Shown here one piece after another: positions 1-8,283 of a DNA stretch of 31,835 nucleotides; positions within the stretch are counted from its first letter, which is position 1, and every line of letters starts with the position of its first letter. The notes beneath the pieces were generated by a model. That model had not been told where the DNA came from. It ran no database searches and saw only the letters and a program-made list of their open reading frames with translations. The position numbers were made by a program, and so were the translations under genes. Source of the DNA: a virus; the IMG/VR virus record IMGVR_UViG_3300008114_000375, positions 1 through 31,835 of that record; one strand, written 5' to 3'.

Positions 1-1
1 G

Positions 2-2311
2 CAAATAGATAGTTTGGTAAATAGGTTGATTATTCCTCCGGAAGCAACACCGCAATATATACATATTGATAACGTTAAACCTCTTGGTTTAACCTATTTT
101 AATGGCGACACTTTGATAAGTGATATTTATGGTGGCGCAGTTATAAATCCAGACGATAACGAAAGATACCTGGTTCCTTCCTCTCCAAATATAAGCTATA
201 AAACATATAATTCTTCAAATGTAGAAATTTCTACGCCGGAATACTTTGATTCCGCTACAATAAACTATAATGCAACCCCTTCATATTTTACTTTTGAGTC
301 GGCAAGTAATAATTTTTATCCGATTTATTTTACAAAATACAGTTCATTTACATCTCAAACTACTCCTCAGCTATTTAGTGGATACATAGATTCTCTGGAA
401 AATGTTTATGAAAGTACAGATGAAGCAAACAATATATTCTTTAATTCAGATGATTTTCTAAAAAAGATATCTTTATCTAAAGATTCTTTTGGGTTAGATT
501 CAGACACCACTTATATTGTCAAGGATGCACAGCTAATATCCGAAACACAATATATTGATCCATATGTCAATAACAAAAATTCTTTGATTCTAGGTTTGAC
601 TAGCGCATTTGCAGACAACGAAAATGTTGATATTGATGTAAGAATTGCTAGAGATGCCCAAGATGTAGTTCAAAATAATCCAGCACTTCATACGGGTTGG
701 TTATATTTAGATGAAAACGAATATTACATATACTCTAATCCTGTCACAGATTCTGCTACAGGAAGATTCTTTTCTCTGCCACTCAGTCAGTATCCTAGAT
801 CTGGCTCACCGATAATGGTGACAGTTGGTGAAGAAAATTATAGAAATATTCTTTTCGAAGACGCAGCAACGCCGGGTAATATTGTATTTAATAATACAGA
901 AGATATTTATGGCAATGTAAGCAATGCCATTTATCTAGCATATGAAAATGTTGAAAACATTTCAGTTAAAGACTCATATACTGGAGTTGAGTTATTTAGC
1001 AATTTATCAACCTCTACAAATGAACTCAGCTGCTTCAGTGAGGCCACACCGTCGGTTTATGGAAGAAAATACACCGTCAATTACGATGTAAAAAATGCCT
1101 GGTATGTTGATAAAAATGTATACGATGAGAATACTGATAGCTATAATTCAAATATCTACTTTAGCTCCACTCCTAATGCAAGTGAAATCTACTCTATTAC
1201 CTATGAGTCTTCGCTAAATGACAATACCTATTCCATAGATCTATCCTTAGTCCCATCTACCAATCCTATAGATGAAGGATTCATTTATGTGTCAAAAACA
1301 GACTACCCATTTAGTTCCGCCAAAACATTATTGTCTCCTGCAAATATATCCAATTCACAAGATGACTTGATGTATCTAACTATAATATCTTACGATGAAA
1401 ATAATAATTTCAAGCCTGGTCAAACCTTCCATGTTTATGGAGATATAGTTTCAGCTACACCAGCTTATGTCACAACAAATGACAATGGAATAGGGAAAGC
1501 CATAATTAGATATTCGTATACCGGAGAAGAAGTATACGAGTCAAGCAATTTATATGTATCTGGAATTGGTTCGGCAACTCCATATGGTGGCATAAATAGC
1601 CAGAGTCAAGGTTATGTGACATCAGTGCCATTTGGTGTAAATATATCAGATCCCAAGATCCTAAGATTAAAAGCCGCTCCATCTTCTCTGATAATCAACG
1701 CCGGCTCAGATCAAGGTATCTCCATAGTGGGACAGGTGGTTTGGGATGATCAGCCTTGGCCCAAGGTACTGCCTGTTTCCTGGAATAAGGCTAGAACACT
1801 AAAAGATTTGTTTGCAGCAACACCAGACTATACAACGTATACTTCTTCGGATGGAAAATTGGAAATAGCCAATATTGCAACTGCGCAAGACTCAGCGACT
1901 CCGGGATACTGGTTTGCTAGAGTAAATATTTCAAATGAAGAGTACGCTAAAAGCATTTTGTTGGCAGATCAAGAAATTAATGCAGGACAAGACGTTACTA
2001 TATCTGGAGATGTTATTTATTGGTATGAATCCTATGATACAATTCAGTATGACCAAGAATTAAGCCCACCCTTACCCAATATTTATACTTCAAATAAACA
2101 GCAAGGTTCAGAAATCATAGCAACTCCTAACTTTGTTTATAAGCATAGCGATTCAAATACTATTGTTTATAGTAGCGCAACTCCGAATTGGAGTCCGCCA
2201 AGATGGGTGCCGTTAAGAAAGTATGACCAATATCAAATGGGAATTTTTGGCTCAACACCAAACCATATATCTGATTATGAGTTAGTTCACCCGGATCATG
2301 AGGAACAATGA
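2..2311 (+). CDS. Large virion (tail/baseplate-type) protein, 5' end cut by window
   Basis: I do not recognise a named family. The frame is open to the left edge: codons upstream of the TTG at 14 read QIDSL without a stop, so the true start is probably outside the window and TTG 14 is unlikely to be it. At least 765 residues are present. The protein is beta-rich, full of Asn, Ser, Thr and Tyr, and has almost no Cys. One stretch (about 1410-1640) resembles a bacterial Ig-like module, and the C-terminus is Trp/Pro/Arg-rich (SPPRWVPLRKYDQ). It carries 14 [A/S/T]TP tripeptides, listed separately. It overlaps the next gene by 4 bases or abuts it. Position, size and composition next to other giant beta-rich genes suggest a tail-tip, baseplate or fibre component; this is inference from context. 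Confidence 0.8.
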   Translation, partial: QIDSLVNRLIIPPEATPQYIHIDNVKPLGLTYFNGDTLISDIYGGAVINPDDNERYLVPSSPNISYKTYNSSNVEISTPEYFDSATINYNATPSYFTFESASNNFYPIYFTKYSSFTSQTTPQLFSGYIDSLENVYESTDEANNIFFNSDDFLKKISLSKDSFGLDSDTTYIVKDAQLISETQYIDPYVNNKNSLILGLTSAFADNENVDIDVRIARDAQDVVQNNPALHTGWLYLDENEYYIYSNPVTDSATGRFFSLPLSQYPRSGSPIMVTVGEENYRNILFEDAATPGNIVFNNTEDIYGNVSNAIYLAYENVENISVKDSYTGVELFSNLSTSTNELSCFSEATPSVYGRKYTVNYDVKNAWYVDKNVYDENTDSYNSNIYFSSTPNASEIYSITYESSLNDNTYSIDLSLVPSTNPIDEGFIYVSKTDYPFSSAKTLLSPANISNSQDDLMYLTIISYDENNNFKPGQTFHVYGDIVSATPAYVTTNDNGIGKAIIRYSYTGEEVYESSNLYVSGIGSATPYGGINSQSQGYVTSVPFGVNISDPKILRLKAAPSSLIINAGSDQGISIVGQVVWDDQPWPKVLPVSWNKARTLKDLFAATPDYTTYTSSDGKLEIANIATAQDSATPGYWFARVNISNEEYAKSILLADQEINAGQDVTISGDVIYWYESYDTIQYDQELSPPLPNIYTSNKQQGSEIIATPNFVYKHSDSNTIVYSSATPNWSPPRWVPLRKYDQYQMGIFGSTPNHISDYELVHPDHEEQ
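44..2260 (+). repeat. Fourteen dispersed [A/S/T]-Thr-Pro tripeptides in the first structural gene
   Basis: In-frame triplets begin at bases 44, 230, 272, 359, 866, 1043, 1166, 1454, 1574, 1817, 1895, 2120, 2177 and 2252. Ten read ATP, three STP and one TTP. Third codon positions vary freely (for example gcaacaccg, gccacaccg, gcgactccg), so the likeness is in the protein and not in a DNA repeat. Spacing is irregular. The following residue is usually small or polar (N, G, S, Q, D, A, Y, E). Other large structural genes here have only about one to five Thr-Pro pairs each, mostly not preceded by Ala; two further ATP copies lie in the gene at 10889. Confidence 0.75.
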
Positions 2312-5300
2312 TGGAAAAATTTGTTAACTTGACAGATTCCAATAATGAAAAATCAATTAAGATTGGCCAGAATGCCCCAAGTGATTCCGCTGTTCTAGCT
2401 TGGTTTAATGTAGATCCAATTTCTCCTGAAAAAAATGTCACAATATTTGATTTATCAGGGACTATATTGGAAAATCGCATCCCACTTTCTGGTCAATCAG
2501 AACTAATGTATGCGGACGAGTTTGGCATTTTGACAAGGCCAGATGGGTCATCTATTATTTCAAATAACAACATAAGCGTTAGCAATGTATTTGTGGATAA
2601 AATTACATCTTCACAAAAAGTTGATCCTCTGCAAGTAGATAGTGATAATTTTGCTCATCATTATTATGTCAGCAGATACTTTACTGTACTGCCAGCTGTC
2701 TTTTCTGTCATAACCTTAAATGATTATCTTGATAGCGCACGTATTTCGGAAGTTGGCATAAAGATTATAGATCAGTATGGAAAAGAATACGTAGACGAAG
2801 ACACCAATAAGCCTAAGTATAAAATATTATTGGAACCATTTAAAACTGATTATAATATAAACGATTCCGAACTTCCATACAAAATTTTAGTCTTCTTAGA
2901 TACTACAACACCTGTTGGTCTAAAGTTAATTTATAATAAATTTGAAGTAGATGAAAAAGGAAAAAGACACAATCATCAGCTCAGGTATACCGAAAATATT
3001 AATTCGGTCCCAATGTTTAAGGAGCTACCAGAAGAGTCGTTTGTTATAGATCCAAATTATATTGGATCAAATATTTTTTCTATTAAAAAAGTGGACAACA
3101 GATTCGTAAACACATATGGTCAATCTAATGTAATCAAAAATGGTTATCAAGCCATAGTGCCAAGCAAGGCTATTAAGGATTATAGAACATATGAAGTATT
3201 CAATTGGAGAATAATAGGCAGGGTTAAAAGAGCTCTTAATTTAACAGAAGTAAACTTTGGTTCCAATAGAACAGTAAATTCTTGCATACTATACTCTGGC
3301 GAAACTAGCAGTTCAAACATCAACCCATACACAATATATAGATTACAAAATTCACCTTTTAACTTATCTAACTTTAATTTTCAAAATCCATTAGCCAATA
3401 CACAAAACAAAAACACCAGTGCGTACTGGCTTACAAATATTGATACCGTCAGCACGCAAGACTTATCTCAGTATGACATTATTTTTTGGTCACCAGATTT
3501 TTCAGTTACTCCACTTCAGGCGCAAAAGATCAATGATTACATCACAAATAAGTTTGGCACTATATTCTTAGACTTAAGCAATTGCCCCAATGCTCAAAGA
3601 TTGTTCTGTGGTTCACAATTGCAAATGGCCGAGTCAGTATCGGCAACCACCGCATCGATGAATGCTGATAATTATATTATAGATTCCAATAAAAATGGTG
3701 GCTGGGATATAAATGATAACATTTTTGAAAAAACTTATTATGGTATATTTGGGTCTAGGTATACAAGAGATTTAAATCCTAAGACATATAAGTATTTTTC
3801 CAATACGACTTCTGGCAATAGTTTTGTTAAGGTTGGACCAACAACAGGATCCCAACAAACTATAGGTACTGCTATATCATATTCTCCAGCTGTAGATAAC
3901 TTATCTAAGGGCAATGTCATAGCTACAACCTTTCCTGTGATGGAATACTGCAATAAAGTGTATTCATTGTCAGCATCGGAAATACCAGTTAATGATAACA
4001 ATGAAAGTACACACGCCGGAAATATTGAAACAGAAAATGTACTGCCAGCAATTATAGAAGGGCCGTTCAAACTGCTGTACAATACAATTTCTTATGCCCT
4101 TTATTCAAAGGCTAGATCGCAACAATCTTCTTCCGTCATATCTTCTTTAACTAATTTTGTTACAGACTGGAATTCATCATGGGTCATGTATAGTGACGCC
4201 CTGGATGACTCTGAGAAAAATGATTTTGAAATAACTCCAATTTCACCTTCAACATCAGTATATGCCAGAGTACTGACCAAGAACGCAGCGTCAAGCAATA
4301 CTAGTTTATTTAATTATTTTAAAGAAAAAATGTCATTAAAATTACCAGCAACACAAGTATCAATTTTGTCAGAGATATCTGTTAATGATGTGGATTTTTT
4401 CATTGAAGTAACTAATCCTGATGTTTTAATTAAAGACGCAACCAAATTGTCGGACACTGATTTGGCAAATATCAATGTACCATCTTCGTATAGTTTACAT
4501 GAGATAAATGAATCAACCGGAGATACTGCGCATCCAGCAAATGCTGCAGCGTATGCATATACCATAAAGTACTCAAAATCCCTTACTCCTATTTCCGGGA
4601 TGGGACCATACGCCTTGCTGGAAAGGCCTATAAATAGTTCTTCAAGTAGACAGCTGCTAAGTGGATTTAATCCTTCTTCTGGTTTTCATTCGTATTCGTT
4701 TAGATTAAAGTCTTCTTTTGTTTCATATGAAGGAATTGATCAGCCGACAGTTTTCCAAACTAAGTTAAATGGCGAATTAACATATGATTTAATGGGCACC
4801 ATAAAGAGAACTAGAACTACTGTTATTGTTCCAGAGCCAGCGCTGAGAACTTTAAAGACTTCTTCTATAAAATCTGCTATCGATGATTATGATTTATTAA
4901 GAGCTCAATCTACTTCTGAAACATCTAACGTATTCCCTTATACGGGCGACATCGAAATACATGGCGAAACAAGAATATGGAAGCAGGGATGGGATTCGTC
5001 TGGTGATGGAACTGAAAGATTCTTGTCCATAGAAGATGCGCGTGCGGTAGGGGACTACCTTAGCTCTTTGTACATTTCAAATTATTATCAGCTAAATCCG
5101 CCAACAATCTATGCGTCGCCAGACAGAATTGAGCAAAGAATAAACAAAATACCAACATCTGTTGAAGTAGCAGCGCAAACCATTCCGCAGATGACATCTA
5201 GCTCTGATTTCAAGTCGATCAGTCTTGATTATCATAATCAGAATAAAATTCAGCTAGCTGGTCCAGGATATGACTCATTTATAATTGCCGAATGGAGATA

Positions 5301-5526
5301 TTGGCTGAAAGATGGATCAATGTCAGGAAGATCTTATGATATTGGCATTGTATCAAAATATAGCCTAGGTGAATACAGCGTTCACATCGGTAAAGCTAAA
5401 TCAGACGGTAAAGTACAAATGCTACTTAACTCTGGCAAGATAAGCCTCCAGCAACTAAAAGAAAAGTTGGGCCCAAGAGTTATTATACCAGCTGAATTTT
5501 TGACGAGAACAGCAAGAACATCTTAA
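2308..5526 (+). CDS. Giant virion protein with embedded Rossmann/GATase-like segment
   Basis: A 1072-residue protein. ATG 2308 overlaps the previous stop; ATG 2311 is an equally good start, better spaced from AGGA at 2301. Most of the chain is beta-rich and unrecognised. Around residues 317-435 there is alternating strand/helix sequence (a CILYSGE strand, then YDIIFWSPDF, a helix beginning TPLQAQKINDYI, and a GTIFLDLS strand) that reads like a flavodoxin or class I amidotransferase (ThuA/DUF4350-like) core. I see no clear catalytic triad, so it may be purely structural. The C-terminal 150 residues look compact and more soluble (FIIAEWRYWLKDG, then QLKEKLGPRVIIP). It sits second in the virion operon. 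Tail or baseplate role is inferred from context. Confidence 0.8.
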   Translation: MMEKFVNLTDSNNEKSIKIGQNAPSDSAVLAWFNVDPISPEKNVTIFDLSGTILENRIPLSGQSELMYADEFGILTRPDGSSIISNNNISVSNVFVDKITSSQKVDPLQVDSDNFAHHYYVSRYFTVLPAVFSVITLNDYLDSARISEVGIKIIDQYGKEYVDEDTNKPKYKILLEPFKTDYNINDSELPYKILVFLDTTTPVGLKLIYNKFEVDEKGKRHNHQLRYTENINSVPMFKELPEESFVIDPNYIGSNIFSIKKVDNRFVNTYGQSNVIKNGYQAIVPSKAIKDYRTYEVFNWRIIGRVKRALNLTEVNFGSNRTVNSCILYSGETSSSNINPYTIYRLQNSPFNLSNFNFQNPLANTQNKNTSAYWLTNIDTVSTQDLSQYDIIFWSPDFSVTPLQAQKINDYITNKFGTIFLDLSNCPNAQRLFCGSQLQMAESVSATTASMNADNYIIDSNKNGGWDINDNIFEKTYYGIFGSRYTRDLNPKTYKYFSNTTSGNSFVKVGPTTGSQQTIGTAISYSPAVDNLSKGNVIATTFPVMEYCNKVYSLSASEIPVNDNNESTHAGNIETENVLPAIIEGPFKLLYNTISYALYSKARSQQSSSVISSLTNFVTDWNSSWVMYSDALDDSEKNDFEITPISPSTSVYARVLTKNAASSNTSLFNYFKEKMSLKLPATQVSILSEISVNDVDFFIEVTNPDVLIKDATKLSDTDLANINVPSSYSLHEINESTGDTAHPANAAAYAYTIKYSKSLTPISGMGPYALLERPINSSSSRQLLSGFNPSSGFHSYSFRLKSSFVSYEGIDQPTVFQTKLNGELTYDLMGTIKRTRTTVIVPEPALRTLKTSSIKSAIDDYDLLRAQSTSETSNVFPYTGDIEIHGETRIWKQGWDSSGDGTERFLSIEDARAVGDYLSSLYISNYYQLNPPTIYASPDRIEQRINKIPTSVEVAAQTIPQMTSSSDFKSISLDYHNQNKIQLAGPGYDSFIIAEWRYWLKDGSMSGRSYDIGIVSKYSLGEYSVHIGKAKSDGKVQMLLNSGKISLQQLKEKLGPRVIIPAEFLTRTARTS

Positions 5527-5538
5527 TTAAGGAATACT

Positions 5539-8283
5539 ATGGCTACGCACGAATACGTTAAATATATACAGTACACACTGGGTGCTGCAGGTTTCTATAC
5601 AAAAGCAGTAGATGGAGATTATGGTTCATCAACCGCTTCCGCAGTAAGATCTTTTCAGATTGCAAATAATCAAAGATACATTGACGGAAAAGTTGACAGT
5701 GAAACTAAATGGTATTTGGCCAAATATTGGCTTAATTTAATTGCAACAGATAATCAGTTATTTGAATCCTGGAAAACGTTTGCCTCAGAGGATATTAGAA
5801 AATATATACAAAAGGTTGAAGAGATGGGTTTGGCGCCAGATATTGGTTCTGGTAAAACCTATAGAAAAACAACATTCACCGGAGTTGCTGGGCCAAGTCT
5901 GGCTTCTGATGTAATATTTTTTGAAATACCTCAATCAGTTCTAAGTGTTGAAAAAATAATCATAGTTCCAGATCAAGACATTAGATGGAGAAATTATAAG
6001 GCCATTTCTTTTGGTTGGCATTCATCTTTTTCTACAAATATATTTGAATATCCAAACATTGAGGCGCTGGATCTATCTGCGGTATCAACCAATATAGAAA
6101 TTCCAATGAACGGAAGATCTGCAGAAAGCGTAAGATATGTATGGGTAAATCTTGTTGGTGGCGGAATATACGGCCTAGGTCAGGGTGAGGGGTTTGGCAT
6201 TTCTGAAATCAATGTTGCAGCATTGGTAAAAGATCCAGATATAACACAGGTAGTAGATTATGAGGACCCAATTAGAATTAACGTAAAAGCTAATTTTATT
6301 ACTTCCTTAAACGATGTCACTCCATCTTCTCCGGCCTTGATTAATATTTCCAATGTAGAAAGAGTTTCGGCTCAGCAAACTCAATATGTTTCATCTCTTA
6401 GTTATTCTCCAGATGGAGTGAATCAAAGAGAATTAACTTTTACCAGTGAATCTGGTGTTAATCTTAATAGTGTTGACTACTTGTTGACTGGTGAGTATGA
6501 AATAAAGATTCCTAATTTTAGAAATAATGTGGTAGCTGGAACTTTTTCTTTGCAAAATTTAACTCTATCGGATACAACAAGTCTAGGTCAAACAGTTTCT
6601 GGTTCACCAATATCGATAAGGCAAACGCAAGAAAATAATGTTATACTAGAAACATCTAGCACATTTTATGGAGATGCACTTACCAGAACCACTGAGATAG
6701 ACCTTTCTTCTGGTTATAGATTAAAGAATCGCCTGGGACAAATATTTCCTGAAGGAAAAAATTCAATTAATTATGGTGATGGAATATTGCTTCTATGCGA
6801 TTCTAATGGCAAGCCAATAGGGCTGCCAACACTAGCGCAAATATCAGCATCAGTGTCAAATCCTCAAACATTTTCTCAAGAAGAAAGGGATATAGCTTAC
6901 GGTTATTTCTCGTTAGTTAATGAACTTCCTTCTGACGGTTTTAGATATGGTTTCTATGATTTAAGTACCCAAGAGCTATTAGGGCATTCTTTAAGTTATG
7001 TCGACTTTTATACGAGGTCATCTTTTACTAATTTTGAAAATATATACATAGCCATTTGCGCCTTAGACTCAGATGGAGCGAATGGTGATAACGAGTTTGT
7101 TGGACAAAATAATTCAACAACATTTATTCCAACAAGAATACCATTGAAGTATTTAACTCCAATCTATTCCGTTAAGCACGGTGGTGGATCCGCTGTTCAA
7201 ATAAATAACATTAGCGCCAATTTGTCAAAATTCGATGCATGGGAACTCCCAATCTCTAATGGTTCTTTTAATAAGAAAATTAAAATAAAATCTTCAGTTC
7301 AATATACAGATTGGAAATCCATATATTCCGGACAAGAAATGTTGGCAGAATATTCTACAATGGATTTATCTGATGTCTCTTGGTCTAAGATATATGGTTA
7401 TGGTTACTATGATGTCGTTAACGAAAATCCTTTAATCATAGACAGTAAATCTATTAAATTAAGAAGAACGCCAATTTTAAGTTGGAATCATAAAACAGAT
7501 TACCGTCAGTCAATAGGTGGAATTGTCCGTCAAGAAGTTAACATTTATACTAGATCAACGATTGATTCTCCTTGGGTGAAGGTCGATGACTCGTTGATAT
7601 CAGATGTAGATTGTGAAAATGGATTAATCAAATTCAAAAAACGAATTATACCCAGCGAAACAACACTGGTAAAAGTTGATTATTCTACAATAAACAAAAA
7701 TTCTCTAGTTAGACACATTAATGGTACGCCTATACCGTTAAACCCATTTTTAAACTCTGATAGCATACAATTTGATGAGCCAATGTATGTTTACTTGACG
7801 CCTAAAAATATCTATAAAAAGAATTCACCTAATCAGTCTGATGTAAATGTATTTAGTTATGAAAAAGTAACAGAATTTCAATACAGCAATCCGGTTAATT
7901 TTACCTATAGTTCAACAATATTTGATGAAACATCAATAGACTACGATCCGTTTGCCCTGTGTGTAGCTATTATATATGTTACAAATAATCCAAATAAAGT
8001 TAAACCTAAATTATTTGACTTAAGATTAAGAGGAGGCGGAATTAAGGCTGACATTGAAAACTCAGATATAATTAACGAAGTTCCTGAAATTCTATCCCAT
8101 TGGGATACCTATCCCGCAAGCGGAACATCCTATATGAACGGTGGATATGTTATAATTAGAGTGCCTGAAAATGTTAAACAAAACTTTACTTCGCCACAAG
8201 AAATATATAATATTATTAGAAATAACTTAACAGCCGGAATTGTTTTCGATTTGCAAAACATGGAAGGGGAAGATTGGTCTTAA
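5539..8283 (+). CDS. Tail protein with N-terminal peptidoglycan-binding domain
   Basis: A 914-residue protein with start ATG 5539 behind an AAGGA-like site at 5529. Residues about 4-60 match the PG_binding_1 fold: a YVKYIQYTLGAAGFY helix, VDGDYGSSTASAVRSFQ, then IDGKVDSETKWYL. The D-G-x-(Y/F)-G-xxT-xx-A-V-xx-FQ pattern is the family hallmark. This three-helix domain binds cell-wall peptidoglycan and is common on endolysins and virion-associated hydrolases. The other ~850 residues are beta-rich, and I see no lytic catalytic motif. The likely role is a tail-tip or fibre protein that contacts the wall during adsorption or penetration. The next gene starts immediately after its stop. Confidence 0.85.
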   Translation: MATHEYVKYIQYTLGAAGFYTKAVDGDYGSSTASAVRSFQIANNQRYIDGKVDSETKWYLAKYWLNLIATDNQLFESWKTFASEDIRKYIQKVEEMGLAPDIGSGKTYRKTTFTGVAGPSLASDVIFFEIPQSVLSVEKIIIVPDQDIRWRNYKAISFGWHSSFSTNIFEYPNIEALDLSAVSTNIEIPMNGRSAESVRYVWVNLVGGGIYGLGQGEGFGISEINVAALVKDPDITQVVDYEDPIRINVKANFITSLNDVTPSSPALINISNVERVSAQQTQYVSSLSYSPDGVNQRELTFTSESGVNLNSVDYLLTGEYEIKIPNFRNNVVAGTFSLQNLTLSDTTSLGQTVSGSPISIRQTQENNVILETSSTFYGDALTRTTEIDLSSGYRLKNRLGQIFPEGKNSINYGDGILLLCDSNGKPIGLPTLAQISASVSNPQTFSQEERDIAYGYFSLVNELPSDGFRYGFYDLSTQELLGHSLSYVDFYTRSSFTNFENIYIAICALDSDGANGDNEFVGQNNSTTFIPTRIPLKYLTPIYSVKHGGGSAVQINNISANLSKFDAWELPISNGSFNKKIKIKSSVQYTDWKSIYSGQEMLAEYSTMDLSDVSWSKIYGYGYYDVVNENPLIIDSKSIKLRRTPILSWNHKTDYRQSIGGIVRQEVNIYTRSTIDSPWVKVDDSLISDVDCENGLIKFKKRIIPSETTLVKVDYSTINKNSLVRHINGTPIPLNPFLNSDSIQFDEPMYVYLTPKNIYKKNSPNQSDVNVFSYEKVTEFQYSNPVNFTYSSTIFDETSIDYDPFALCVAIIYVTNNPNKVKPKLFDLRLRGGGIKADIENSDIINEVPEILSHWDTYPASGTSYMNGGYVIIRVPENVKQNFTSPQEIYNIIRNNLTAGIVFDLQNMEGEDWS

